DNA of 64,000 nucleotides from an uncultured Flavobacteriaceae bacterium (lineage in GTDB: Bacteria > Bacteroidota > Bacteroidia > Flavobacteriales > Flavobacteriaceae). Below the pieces are notes generated by a model. That model saw only the letters and a program-made list of their open reading frames with translations, searched no databases and was not told where the DNA came from. Below are positions 55,454 through 64,000 of this stretch, piece after piece (position 1 is the first letter of the stretch; the number at the start of each line of letters is the position of its first letter). A program made the position numbers and the translations under genes. Location of the stretch: contig CANMWN010000001.1 of assembly GCA_947501625.1 (NCBI GenBank), positions 983,899 through 1,047,898 of the forward strand, given 5' to 3'.

Positions 55454-57451
55454 TTATTTAAAACTTGAAATACCTTCAGTAAGCCAATTGTGATATTCGT
55501 CAACATCAGGAGTGTAACCAACAGGATCAATTAAATTTTCTTCATCATGTCCCATAAGTACATAAAAAGGCTGGGTATTTGTTTTATACTTTACAGCTTG
55601 TAATTCACTCCATTTTTGTCCTATATACTTTAATTTTTTTCCAGGTTTTAACTGAGAATCAACAATCTCGTCTTCTGCTAATTTACGCTTGTCATCTACA
55701 TATAGAGAGATTAAAACAATATCATTCTTTAGAATTGGTAAAATATTGCTTTTAGCCCAAACATTTTGCTCCATTTTTCTGCAATTTACACAAGCCCAAC
55801 CTGTAAAATCTATCATCACAGGTTTATTAATTTTTTTTGCGTATGCCAATCCTTTGTCATAATCATTGAATGCTAAAATATCGTGTGGCGCAAGTAAATG
55901 TGCCCCTTCAGGAAGATCTTGATGTGATTCTGTACTTCCGCCACCAGTTTTTGTATATCCTACACCATAAGGTGATTCACTATATTCTTGCGGTGGAGGA
56001 AAGGCGCTAATTAAATTCAATGGCGCGCCCCAAAGTCCTGGGAGCATATATATGGTAAAAGATAATGATAATAGTCCTAAACTTAGTCTACCAACAGAAA
56101 TATGTGTAAGAGGAGAATCATGAGGTAATCTGATTTTGCCAAAAAGATAAAGTGCTAATGTTCCAAAGATGGCTACCCAAATTGCTATAAACACTTCTCT
56201 TTCTAGCCAATGCAGTTGTAACACTAAATCTGCTTGCGATAAGAACTTGAAAGCCAATGCTAATTCTAAAAATCCTAATACAACTTTTACTGTATTTAAC
56301 CATCCTCCTGATTTAGGAAGTGAGTTTAACCATCCAGGAAAAGCAGCAAATAATGCAAAAGGTAAAGCTATTGCTAATGAAAATCCAAGCATTCCAATGA
56401 TAGGGCCAATTTGATTACCACCTGAAGCTGCTTCTACTAATAAAGTTCCTACGATTGGACCAGTACAAGAAAAAGATACAATTGCAAGAGCCAAAGCCAT
56501 AAAGAAAATACCAATCATTCCGCCTCTATCGGCTTGTGCGTCAACTTTTGTTCCCCAAGAACTTGGTAGAACTATTTCGAATGCTCCTAAGAATGATGCT
56601 GCAAAAACAACTAATAACACAAAGAAAATTAAGTTAAACCATACATTAGTTGCCAAAGCATTCAAGGCATCTGATCCGAAAATTGCACTTACTAATAATC
56701 CAAGGAAAACATAAATTATAACTATTGATAAGCCATAAATTATAGCGTTTCTCATTCCAATAGCTTTGTTTTTACTTTGTTTAGTAAAAAAACTTACTGT
56801 CATTGGTATCATAGGAAATACACAAGGTGTAAGTAAGGCTGCAAAACCTGAAAAGAATGCGATTAAAAAGATGGTCCAAAGTCCTTTTTCTGAACCTGAG
56901 TTAGTTTTTTTTGAAGTAGTTTTTGTTACTTCATTTTTTTTTTCTTTAGTTAGGTTTTTTATTTCATCTTCAGTTGCCAATTCTCCTGCTTTTCCTTGAA
57001 GTGAAAAAGATAAATCTTTGAAAGTTGGTGGAGTACATTGACCATCATCGCATGCCATAAATTCAATTTCACCATTGATGTCAATTTTATCATTGGTCAA
57101 TAAACGAATACGTTGCTTGAAAGTAGTGGTTTCTTCGAAATATTTGATATCCATTTGAAATGTTTTATCAAATGAAGTATGACCTTTTTCTTCAATTGGT
57201 TTTCCTATTAGCTGGAATGTTTTTGTAGAATCAGATTCTGTAATAAAAATGGTTGTTGGTATTGGACCATCATCTGGAACCGTTTGAGAATACAAGTGCC
57301 ATCCATTATCAATAGCTGCTGTGATAACTAAATAATAGTCGGTATCAGAAATTTTTTCAGTGGATGTTGAAAATTTTACTGGGTCTAATATTTGTGCATT
57401 AGCTGTATAAAACGCTAAAAGTAAAACGAATAGTCCAAATATTTTTTTCAT
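55454..57451 (-). CDS. dsbD: Thiol:disulfide interchange protein DsbD
   Basis: A 665-residue transmembrane reductant conduit. The signal peptide (MKKIFGLFVLLLAFYTANAQ) is followed by an N-terminal DsbD-alpha-like domain with cysteines in MACDDGQCTPP, an eight-helix membrane domain (about 190-470) with LTPCVFPMIP and VSFSCTGPIVG as the redox Cys pair, and a C-terminal thioredoxin domain with WACVNC. All six key cysteines are present. It carries electrons from cytosolic thioredoxin to periplasmic proteins, including cytochrome c maturation. Its start ATG shares one base with the tilS stop, so the two are coupled. Confidence 0.93.
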   Translation of the reverse strand: MKKIFGLFVLLLAFYTANAQILDPVKFSTSTEKISDTDYYLVITAAIDNGWHLYSQTVPDDGPIPTTIFITESDSTKTFQLIGKPIEEKGHTSFDKTFQMDIKYFEETTTFKQRIRLLTNDKIDINGEIEFMACDDGQCTPPTFKDLSFSLQGKAGELATEDEIKNLTKEKKNEVTKTTSKKTNSGSEKGLWTIFLIAFFSGFAALLTPCVFPMIPMTVSFFTKQSKNKAIGMRNAIIYGLSIVIIYVFLGLLVSAIFGSDALNALATNVWFNLIFFVLLVVFAASFLGAFEIVLPSSWGTKVDAQADRGGMIGIFFMALALAIVSFSCTGPIVGTLLVEAASGGNQIGPIIGMLGFSLAIALPFALFAAFPGWLNSLPKSGGWLNTVKVVLGFLELALAFKFLSQADLVLQLHWLEREVFIAIWVAIFGTLALYLFGKIRLPHDSPLTHISVGRLSLGLLSLSFTIYMLPGLWGAPLNLISAFPPPQEYSESPYGVGYTKTGGGSTESHQDLPEGAHLLAPHDILAFNDYDKGLAYAKKINKPVMIDFTGWACVNCRKMEQNVWAKSNILPILKNDIVLISLYVDDKRKLAEDEIVDSQLKPGKKLKYIGQKWSELQAVKYKTNTQPFYVLMGHDEENLIDPVGYTPDVDEYHNWLTEGISSFK

Positions 57452-58767
57452 TATTTTAGGTTTATTTTTAAGACTTTGTTTGTGCTGTTTGTTGTTTTGT
57501 ATCTATTGTCAAGGCGTTTGCCAATCACCCAAATAATATCTTTGTTGGCGTTGCAAAGTAACCAAGTTTTTTCTTTTTCCAAAATCGAAATTTTCTCATC
57601 TTTAAAGTATTTACTTAACTTTTTCTTGCCTTGCATTCCCAATGGATAAAAGTAGTCTCCTTTTTCCCATTTTCTTACAGTAAGTGGAAATTTTAACAAA
57701 CTTTTATCGATTGATATAGATTCTCTTTGGTTAGTAAAATCGTTAATACTATCTATTGTTTTAAAAGTTAAATGAATGTCTGAATTAATGAAGTCATTTA
57801 AATTTTCGCTTATATAACATTCTTTTGCTGATTTACCCTCAATGTTGGATAACAATAAATGAGTTCGATCTTTCACAAGTCTGTGTGTTTTACTAATCAC
57901 TTGTTTTCCACTTTGAGCGATTAAAAGATTTTCGACATCATTCCATTCAGTAAAATTGTAGTGTTTTAGAATTTCAAATAAATAGGCTTTTGGATTTGAA
58001 AGTGCTTTTAATTTTTCAACATCAAACCGAGTAATTGAACCTTCAATACTAATAATTGAATTCTTAACTTCTTCAATTCGGTCTTGAATAATTTGTTGAC
58101 TTGCATTTAAATTTTCTAAAGTTGAATCAAAAGTTTTTAATAAACTTGGATTTAATTCTTTTAAAACAGGAATGACTTGATGGCGTATTCTATTACGATA
58201 ATATTTGGTTGATTCGTTGCTTATATCTTCTCGCCACTCAATTTCATTTTCTTTAGCAAATTCTTCAATTTCAATTCTTGAAAATGGTAATAATGGTCTT
58301 ACTACTTTCCCATTGATTGTTGATATTCCAGTAAATCCATCTAATCCTGTACCTCTTGTGAAATTGATTAAAAAAGTTTCTAATACGTCGTCTTTATGGT
58401 GAGCAGTTAGGATATAATCAAAATTATTTTCTATTAAGATTTCTTCAAACCAAGAATACCTCAATTCTCTAGCCGCCATTTGTATAGATTGTTTATATTC
58501 TTTAGCATAATTATATGTTTCAAAAGAAGTTGAGAAATATTGCAAATTTAATTTTTCAGCTAGATTTTTAACAAACTCTTCATCAAGGTCACTATCGTTA
58601 CCTCTTAGTTTAAAGTTACAATGTGCTAATGAAATATCAAATGACAAACGAGATAGCAAATGAGTAAGCGCCACACTATCAATTCCGCCAGAAATAGTGA
58701 TTAATAATTTCTTATCTTTTAAAAAAGAAAGATTTTGATCAATATGTTTTTTAAATTTTTGAAGCAA
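57451..58767 (-). CDS. tilS: tRNA(Ile)-lysidine synthetase
   Basis: A 438-residue N-type ATP pyrophosphatase that converts C34 of tRNA-Ile(CAU) to lysidine, so it reads AUA codons only. The PP-loop is SGGIDSVAL, followed by AHCNFKLRGNDSDLDEEFV, HHKDDVLETFLINFTRGTGLDG and RNRIRHQVIP. The C-terminal TilS domain includes RKWEKGDYFYPLGMQGKKKLSKYF. AUA is a common isoleucine codon in AT-rich genomes, so the gene is essential in most bacteria. It overlaps dsbD by one base and follows the PabB-like gene with a 29-base gap. Confidence 0.95.
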   Translation of the reverse strand: MLQKFKKHIDQNLSFLKDKKLLITISGGIDSVALTHLLSRLSFDISLAHCNFKLRGNDSDLDEEFVKNLAEKLNLQYFSTSFETYNYAKEYKQSIQMAARELRYSWFEEILIENNFDYILTAHHKDDVLETFLINFTRGTGLDGFTGISTINGKVVRPLLPFSRIEIEEFAKENEIEWREDISNESTKYYRNRIRHQVIPVLKELNPSLLKTFDSTLENLNASQQIIQDRIEEVKNSIISIEGSITRFDVEKLKALSNPKAYLFEILKHYNFTEWNDVENLLIAQSGKQVISKTHRLVKDRTHLLLSNIEGKSAKECYISENLNDFINSDIHLTFKTIDSINDFTNQRESISIDKSLLKFPLTVRKWEKGDYFYPLGMQGKKKLSKYFKDEKISILEKEKTWLLCNANKDIIWVIGKRLDNRYKTTNSTNKVLKINLK

Positions 58768-58796
58768 AAAAATATTTTTAAATACAAAGGTACTAA

Positions 58797-60113
58797 TTAG
58801 GAATTCAATAATACTTCACGTAAGGCTTTGGCTTTCAATAAACATTCTTCGTATTCTTTTTCAGGAATTGATTTTGCTGTAATAGCTCCTCCAACAGAGT
58901 AGGAGATATATTTTTCTGTTTGGTTATATAGAATACTGCGAATAATAACATTAAAGTCAAAATCTCCAGTAGGAGAGAAGTAACCAACTGCACCTGAATA
59001 TAAGCCTCTTTTGGTTTCTTCCAATTCTTCAATAATTTGCATAGCAGCAATTTTAGGTGCTCCAGTCATACTTCCCATTGGAAATAAACTTTTTATAATA
59101 TCTACAGAGTTAGTTTTACTTTCTACTTCCGATTCTACGGTTGAGATTAATTGATGCACTTGTTTAAATGTATAAACTTTGCATAATTCGGTAACCTTTA
59201 CACTTCCTTTTATGGCAGTTTTAGAAAGGTCGTTTCTAACCAAATCAACAATCATAATATTTTCAGCACGTTCTTTTATATCATTTTCAAGTTGAAACAT
59301 TAGTGCTTTATCGACTGTTGAATTTTTACCTCTTTTTATAGTTCCTTTTATTGGTTGTGAAATAATTGTATTGTGATCTCTTTTTATAAACCGTTCTGGA
59401 GAAGCTGAAAGTAGAAATTTGTCATCAATTTTCAAAAAAGTTGCAAAAGGTGGAGAAGATATTTTATTTAAGTTGTGATAGGTTTCAATTGGGTTTATAG
59501 TTGAATCTTCAGCAAAAAATTCTTGGCAAAAACTCACTTCATATATATTTCCTCTTAAAATGTGTGCTAAAACTTTATTTAGTTTAGAATAATACTCTTC
59601 TTTATGGATTCGAAGTTTGATTTTTATTTCATTTGATTTCTTTGATTCAAAAGTGTTAGTAGTGTTGTTTATTGCTTCTAAATCAGTTTCTATTTCAGTT
59701 TCAAACTGCTTTAAATATTTTATATCAACAGTATTCTCTTTTATGAAAAATAATTTTTTAGGCTGAAAAAAATAGAGGTCTGGAAATTTTAATCCGTCAA
59801 AATTTTTAGATTGTAATTTCTCAATATCATTTTTCAAATCATATCCAAAATAACCGAAAATATAATCGTTGGTGTTTTTTTGATACGTTTTGAGTTTAGA
59901 AAATGAATCTTTATAATCAGATGTTATTTCTGTTAAAGCATCAACAGCAAGAACTGCATCAAATTCCGATTTGATTGGGTTAGAGTTTAGATTGTTTTTG
60001 GTATTTGAATCTAACCAAATGGTTTTTTTATAGGCTTGAGACCAATTTAATAATTTGACTTTGAAATCATCAATGTTATCTACCGAAATTATTTTTTGAG
60101 TTCTTTTTGCCAT
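58797..60113 (-). CDS. pabB: Chorismate-binding synthase component I (PabB-like)
   Basis: A 438-residue chorismate-utilising enzyme starting MAKRTQKIISVDN (an ATG at 60158 upstream is unlikely). The C-terminal catalytic domain has SASPERFI, PIKGTIKRG, ENIMIVDLVRNDL, GSMTGAPK and VGYFSPTGDFDFNVIIR, the pattern of aminodeoxychorismate synthase component I for folate. Anthranilate synthase TrpE is the alternative. No glutamine amidotransferase partner is adjacent and the trp operon is not here, which favours PabB. It runs with tilS-dsbD on the minus strand. Confidence 0.88.
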   Translation of the reverse strand: MAKRTQKIISVDNIDDFKVKLLNWSQAYKKTIWLDSNTKNNLNSNPIKSEFDAVLAVDALTEITSDYKDSFSKLKTYQKNTNDYIFGYFGYDLKNDIEKLQSKNFDGLKFPDLYFFQPKKLFFIKENTVDIKYLKQFETEIETDLEAINNTTNTFESKKSNEIKIKLRIHKEEYYSKLNKVLAHILRGNIYEVSFCQEFFAEDSTINPIETYHNLNKISSPPFATFLKIDDKFLLSASPERFIKRDHNTIISQPIKGTIKRGKNSTVDKALMFQLENDIKERAENIMIVDLVRNDLSKTAIKGSVKVTELCKVYTFKQVHQLISTVESEVESKTNSVDIIKSLFPMGSMTGAPKIAAMQIIEELEETKRGLYSGAVGYFSPTGDFDFNVIIRSILYNQTEKYISYSVGGAITAKSIPEKEYEECLLKAKALREVLLNS

Positions 60114-60149
60114 TCGTACAAAAATACAAATCTTATTTTTTGGAGTATA

Positions 60150-60179
60150 AAAAAGCACCTAATAAAAATTAGATGCTTT
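60150..60179 (-). terminator. Terminator of lpdA
   Basis: On the minus strand AAAGCATCTAAT pairs with ATTAGGTGCTTT (one A-C mismatch) over an AT loop, followed by Ts. It lies between lpdA and pabB. Confidence 0.75.
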
Positions 60180-60202
60180 AACAATAAATTGTTTTTATTT
60201 TT

Positions 60203-61600
60203 TTAACTATGAATTGCTCTTCCGGCAACAGCAAGACAGGCTTCTTTTATTGCTTCAGTATAGGTTGGATGTGCGTGTGAACTTCTTGCAACATCTTCAG
60301 ATGATGCTCTGAATTCCATCGCAATCACTGCTTCAGCAATCATATCTGCAGCACGAGCGCCAATCATATGAACACCTAAAATTTCATCAGTTTCAGCATC
60401 TGCCAAAACTTTGATTTGACCATCAATATCCATACTTGCGCGAGCACGTCCAAGTGCACGCATTGGAAAACTTCCTGCTTTGTAGTTTACACCACTTTCT
60501 TTTAATTGCTCTTCTGTTTTTCCAACCGATGCTACTTCTGGCCATGTGTAAACCACTCCAGGAATTAAATTATAGTCTATATGTGGTTTTTGACCAGCAA
60601 TAATTTCAGCTACCATAGTTCCTTCTTCTTCTGCTTTGTGAGCAAGCATTGCACCTTTTACAACATCTCCAATGGCATAAATGTTAGAAATGTTAGTTTG
60701 TAAGTGGTCATTTGTTTCAACTTGACCTCTTTCATTTACTTTTATACCTATATTTTCTAATCCTAATTTATCCGTATAAGGTCTTCTTCCTACTGAAACT
60801 AGGCAGTAATCTCCTTTGAATTCAACAGGATTCCCTTTTTTGTCATCAGCAGTAATAACAACTTCATTACCATTATTTGCAACTGAAGATACTTTGTGAC
60901 CAGTGTAAAATTTTATCCCTTGTTTTTTCAAAGATTTTTGCAATTCTTTAGATAACATTCCATCCATTGTTGGAATAATTTTAGGCATATATTCTATTAC
61001 AGAAACTTCAGAGCCAAGACGTTTATAAACTTGGCCTAACTCTAATCCGATAACTCCTCCACCAATAACAACCATATGTTTAGGGATTTCAGTTAATGAT
61101 AATGCTTCAGTTGAAGTAATAACTCTTTTTTTATCTAATTTTATAAAAGGCAATGTTGATGGTTTTGAACCAGTGGCAATAATTGTATACTTTGATTCAA
61201 TAGTTTCTGAATTATTTTCAGCATCTATATTTATATGTGTAGCGTCTTTAAAACTTCCAAACCCTTTAAATACAGTGATTTTGTTTTTATCCATCAAAAA
61301 ATCAATTCCACTACATGTTTGAGAGACTACTTCAGCTTTTCTATCAATCATTTGTTTGAAGTTCACTTTTACATTAGATGCTTCAATTCCATGTTTTTCA
61401 AAGTGATTGATAGCATCGTGATAGTGGTGTGAAGAGTCTAAAAGTGCTTTGGATGGAATGCAGCCAACATTCAAACAAGTTCCACCTAAAGTATTGTATT
61501 TTTCTATAATTGCAGTCTTTAAACCAAGTTGTGCGCATCTAATGGCAGCAACATAACCTCCTGGCCCTGAACCGATAACAGTAACATCAAAAGTACTCAT
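60203..61600 (-). CDS. lpdA: Dihydrolipoyl dehydrogenase (E3)
   Basis: A 465-residue flavoprotein starting MSTFDVTVIGSGPGG; an upstream ATG at 61627 would start before the predicted transcript. FAD-binding GSGPGGYVAA, redox-active GGTCLNVGCIPSK, NAD-binding GGGVIGLELG, and the C-terminal His-Glu dyad in HAHPTYTEA are all present. It reoxidises dihydrolipoamide for the pyruvate and 2-oxoglutarate dehydrogenase complexes and the glycine cleavage system. E1 and E2 genes are not adjacent. A canonical -7 element upstream supports a single-gene transcript ended by the hairpin before pabB. Confidence 0.97.
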   Translation of the reverse strand: MSTFDVTVIGSGPGGYVAAIRCAQLGLKTAIIEKYNTLGGTCLNVGCIPSKALLDSSHHYHDAINHFEKHGIEASNVKVNFKQMIDRKAEVVSQTCSGIDFLMDKNKITVFKGFGSFKDATHINIDAENNSETIESKYTIIATGSKPSTLPFIKLDKKRVITSTEALSLTEIPKHMVVIGGGVIGLELGQVYKRLGSEVSVIEYMPKIIPTMDGMLSKELQKSLKKQGIKFYTGHKVSSVANNGNEVVITADDKKGNPVEFKGDYCLVSVGRRPYTDKLGLENIGIKVNERGQVETNDHLQTNISNIYAIGDVVKGAMLAHKAEEEGTMVAEIIAGQKPHIDYNLIPGVVYTWPEVASVGKTEEQLKESGVNYKAGSFPMRALGRARASMDIDGQIKVLADAETDEILGVHMIGARAADMIAEAVIAMEFRASSEDVARSSHAHPTYTEAIKEACLAVAGRAIHS

Positions 61601-61624
61601 AAAATTGTGTATAAAATTGAAAGG

Positions 61625-61632
61625 CAAAAGTA
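61625..61632 (-). promoter_or_regulatory. -7 promoter element of lpdA
   Basis: The minus strand reads TACTTTTG (TAnnTTTG), 25 bases before the chosen ATG. No clear -33 TTG is present. Confidence 0.55.
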
Positions 61633-61728
61633 CATTTTTTTGATTTATTTATTTGAACTATTGCTGTAAAATTTACTTCGATTTATAGGAAATATCAAAC
61701 CGTTTGTTAAAAAAAAGTAAAATTATTT

Positions 61729-61758
61729 TTTGTTTATATATTTATTTTACTATGTTTG
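61729..61758 (+). promoter_or_regulatory. Promoter of the SprB-repeat adhesin gene
   Basis: TTTG at 61729-61732 and TATGTTTG at 61751-61758 are separated by 18 bases, close to the consensus. The predicted start near 61764 gives an unusually long leader of about 160 bases. The gap from lpdA to the adhesin start (61601-61922) holds this promoter, the lpdA promoter and the leader structure only. Confidence 0.7.
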
Positions 61759-61830
61759 CTTCGAAATTTTGACATAAAAATCAATTTTTTAATCCTATCA
61801 ACCCCCCACGATATCATAGAACATATTTTG

Positions 61831-61918
61831 TTGAGACATATGATCTCAATTTAGTACGCTAAAACTTTAGATCCCACTAAATTAAAGTTTTAGAATTATT
61901 GTAATTAAAAAATGTGGG
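61831..61918 (+). ncRNA. Structured 5' leader with possible pseudoknot
   Basis: Two hairpins stand in the leader: TTGAGA/TCTCAA (61831-61849) and an 11-pair stem CTAAAACTTTA/TAAAGTTTTAG (61859-61869 with 61883-61893). The loop of the second contains CCCAC (61873-61877), which is complementary to GTGGG at 61914-61918, four bases before the ATG. This would make an H-type pseudoknot next to the start codon. An upstream CCCAC at 61805-61809 could compete for GTGGG. It matches no riboswitch class I can name. Confidence 0.5.
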
Positions 61919-61922
61919 CTAT

Positions 61923-64000
61923 ATGATGAAAGGATTTAAATTATTTAAAATTGCACTGATCTCATTATTAGTTTTATTGTCTACAACTTCTTTTGGACAA
62001 GAAATTAATAAAAGAAAAATAGATGGCGAGAATGATATTCTTAACTCATCTAAATCTAAATATTCTTCTGAATATATTGAGAATTACAATAAGTTATTAA
62101 AAAAGAGGGCTATAAGTTATAATCAATTTAGGAAAGTTAACTTACAAAATTCTAGAATTGATAATCCAGTAGGAACTTGTAATGTTATTACTTGCGGTTC
62201 ATTTAACTATGAGGATACTGACCCTGATGCATCTTGGGGAGGTTTTGTTACTGCAGTAGATGGGAGTACTTATGCAGCAAATGTAGAGTATGATTGTTGG
62301 AATGATGTTGGGACAGTTGATTATTCTGAAGGTCAATACATTTCTTATTCCAATTCAAATGCAGCAATGGATACACCTGCTATAATTTCACCTTCTCCTG
62401 ATGGAGGAGGATTTTCTATTTTTTCTTTTAGAAATGAAGCTATTAATCAAACATTAACAGTACATCCTAATACGGTGTATACTGTTTGTTTTGAAATTGC
62501 TGTTATACCTAGATATAGTAACGATGATGGAAGTCTCGTTGAGTTTGTGCCTAACTTACAATTTGGTATAAATGCTGGAGGGGTGCAAATTACAGATCCT
62601 CTTACTTATACACACAATGATTTAACTATTCATCCCTTAACTGATTTTCCAACCGAATTATCTACTAGTCCTACAGGGCCTTTTCAGAATCCTGGAGATG
62701 GAGTTTCTGGATGGACAGAAATAGATCCTTTTTGGGAAACTGTTTGTATAAACTTTATGTCTGATGCTACAGGATCTGTAAATGTTTTCTATCAAACAGG
62801 AAATCCAGGAAGATCAGTAGTTTTAGTTGATGGTTTGAGGCTTGCTCTTGAAGGTTATGCTAACTCTCCAGAATTAACAGTTAATGGTTTAGTTACTAAT
62901 AATGGTACTGATACATTTTGTGAAGATTCTTTTTCTGTAGATTTAAATGATTATGTTACCTCAACTACTCCTACGGGTTCAATATTAACTTGGACAACTA
63001 ACCCAGATTTATTAGATACTAGTGGTCATTTAACAAATACAACTGTTTCAAATACAGGAGTGTATTATGTTTTTTATTATAATTCAGTTGATACATGTGC
63101 TTCTCCTGCAGCAGTACTCACTTTAGAAGTTACTGATTTAACTATTCAAATAGATTCAATAACCAATGTTAATTGTCCAGGAGATAATAACGGTTCCTTT
63201 ACTGTTAGTGCAACAGGCGGTTCTACACCTTATAGTTTTAGTCTAGATAATATTGACTTTTCTAATACTTCAGGTGTTTTTAATAATGTGACATCTGGAA
63301 CTTATACTGCTTATGTTAAAGATGCAAATGATTGTACAGATAGTATTGAGGTTATTGTTGGTGTTGTTGATAATGAAAGTCCAACGGCTTCAAATCCTGA
63401 TCCAATTACAGTAGAATGTAGCACTGAAGTGCCTTCTCCTGATGTTTCAGTAGTAACTGACGAGTCTGATGATATTACAACTAATCCTATTGTAGAATTT
63501 GTGTCAGATTCTTCTGACGGAAATACTTGTCCAGAAATAATTACAAGAATTTACAGTGTTACTGATGATTGTGGGAACTCAATTAATGTTACACAAACAA
63601 TCACTATTCAAGATATTATAGCACCAACTTTTAATGAAACATTGCCAGGTGATTTAGATGTAGATTGTGATGATGTTCCAACTGCACCAACATTAACTGC
63701 AGATGATAACTGTGGGACAGCAACAGTTACTTTTGAAGAAGAAGTAATTAACAATGTAGTTTATGCAGGTTGTCCAAATGGCTTTAGAATATTTAGAACA
63801 TGGACAGCGACGGATGAGTGTGGTTTGACTACTGTTCATATACAAAAAATTGAAGCTCATGATACGACAGCCCCAACGTTTGATGGTACCTTACCAGATG
63901 CAACAATAACAGCGGAGTGTGATGCAGTACCAACAGCAGCGACATTAACAGCGAGTGACAACTGTGGAAATGCAGTAGTGACGTTTAATGAAACAAGAGC
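61923..64000 (+). CDS. Large secreted SprB-repeat/HYR-like adhesin, 3' end cut off by window
   Basis: An open frame of 692 codons runs from an ATG at 61923 (a second Met follows directly) off the right edge. A signal peptide (MMKGFKLFKIALISLLVLLSTTSFGQ) leads to a region of about 280 residues with paired cysteines and no clear family, then an Ig-like segment (about 320-400). A SprB repeat follows at about 408-480 (NVNCPGDNNGSFTV, SGTYTAYVKDANDCT). After it come at least three repeats of 81-83 residues beginning ESPTAS, APTFNE and APTFDG, each with conserved Cys and DNCG. Such proteins are surface adhesins of gliding flavobacteria, usually type IX secreted; the C-terminal sorting domain is outside the window. 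Confidence 0.88.
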   Translation, partial: MMKGFKLFKIALISLLVLLSTTSFGQEINKRKIDGENDILNSSKSKYSSEYIENYNKLLKKRAISYNQFRKVNLQNSRIDNPVGTCNVITCGSFNYEDTDPDASWGGFVTAVDGSTYAANVEYDCWNDVGTVDYSEGQYISYSNSNAAMDTPAIISPSPDGGGFSIFSFRNEAINQTLTVHPNTVYTVCFEIAVIPRYSNDDGSLVEFVPNLQFGINAGGVQITDPLTYTHNDLTIHPLTDFPTELSTSPTGPFQNPGDGVSGWTEIDPFWETVCINFMSDATGSVNVFYQTGNPGRSVVLVDGLRLALEGYANSPELTVNGLVTNNGTDTFCEDSFSVDLNDYVTSTTPTGSILTWTTNPDLLDTSGHLTNTTVSNTGVYYVFYYNSVDTCASPAAVLTLEVTDLTIQIDSITNVNCPGDNNGSFTVSATGGSTPYSFSLDNIDFSNTSGVFNNVTSGTYTAYVKDANDCTDSIEVIVGVVDNESPTASNPDPITVECSTEVPSPDVSVVTDESDDITTNPIVEFVSDSSDGNTCPEIITRIYSVTDDCGNSINVTQTITIQDIIAPTFNETLPGDLDVDCDDVPTAPTLTADDNCGTATVTFEEEVINNVVYAGCPNGFRIFRTWTATDECGLTTVHIQKIEAHDTTAPTFDGTLPDATITAECDAVPTAATLTASDNCGNAVVTFNETR

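Noticed and set aside
61831..61893. Adhesin leader hairpins as an intrinsic terminator
   Set aside because: Stems are AT-rich, the following sequence has no T-run, and the promoter lies upstream in the same direction.
63380..64000. Repeats at the right edge as a possible CRISPR array
   Set aside because: The repeats are in frame, 243-249 bases long, diverged and part of a coding sequence; no short direct repeats with spacers occur.

Overview
The window is a low-GC (roughly one third G+C) chromosomal segment from a member of the Bacteroidota, almost certainly class Flavobacteriia and probably family Flavobacteriaceae. The evidence is the alternative complex III plus aa3 oxidase operon, Bacteroidetes-type promoters (TTG, about 19 bp, then TAnnTTTG), missing Shine-Dalgarno sequences, a SprB-repeat adhesin, a TonB receptor under a TPP riboswitch, and families such as DUF2723, DUF2911 and the Tricorn-type S41 protease. 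Genus cannot be fixed from the sequence. No insertion sequence, prophage, integrase or CRISPR array was seen; the segment reads as a core-genome neighbourhood.

Layout. 1-3.7 kb: a truncated nucleotidyltransferase-fold gene and polA, both on the minus strand. 3.8-8.4 kb: a cyanophycin cassette with isoaspartyl peptidase/asparaginase, cyanophycinase and cyanophycin synthetase, that is, polymer synthesis and both breakdown steps together. 8.6-12.7 kb: a cysteine-free thioredoxin-fold protein, a polysaccharide deacetylase and a large DUF2723 membrane protein. 12.8-18.5 kb: tRNA-Gln, a universal stress protein, and the rimP-nusA-infB operon preceded by a terminator-like leader hairpin. 18.5-30.6 kb: a SPOR protein, then actABCDEF-coxBA, encoding a quinol:cytochrome c oxidoreductase coupled to an aa3 oxidase. 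30.6-34.1 kb: ruvB, a rhodanese/HMA/DUF2892 trio, and a TetR-controlled set (membrane protein, TetR, thioesterase) with two matching palindromic operators. 34.2-37.2 kb: a TPP-riboswitch-controlled TonB receptor and a DUF1287 protein. 37.3-42.9 kb: a DEAD-box helicase, a minus-strand operon (PPTase, GGGP synthase, PnuC, NadR-like kinase, small hypothetical) and ahcY. 43-57.5 kb: mainly exported proteins (DUF2911/TPR, Asp-box beta-propeller protein, Tricorn-like protease, penicillin acylase, DsbD) plus the YifB/ComM ATPase and an orphan. 57.5-61.6 kb: tilS, pabB-like and lpdA. 61.7-64 kb: a structured leader followed by the start of a large SprB-repeat adhesin cut by the window end.

The most noteworthy signals are regulatory or architectural: the rimP leader attenuator, the paired TetR operators, the TPP riboswitch on an outer-membrane receptor, a possible pseudoknot just upstream of the adhesin start codon, and a helix-hairpin-helix-like extension fused to ActC. 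I found no wholly unknown multi-gene system; the least understood units are the rhodanese/HMA/DUF2892 trio and the TetR operon.
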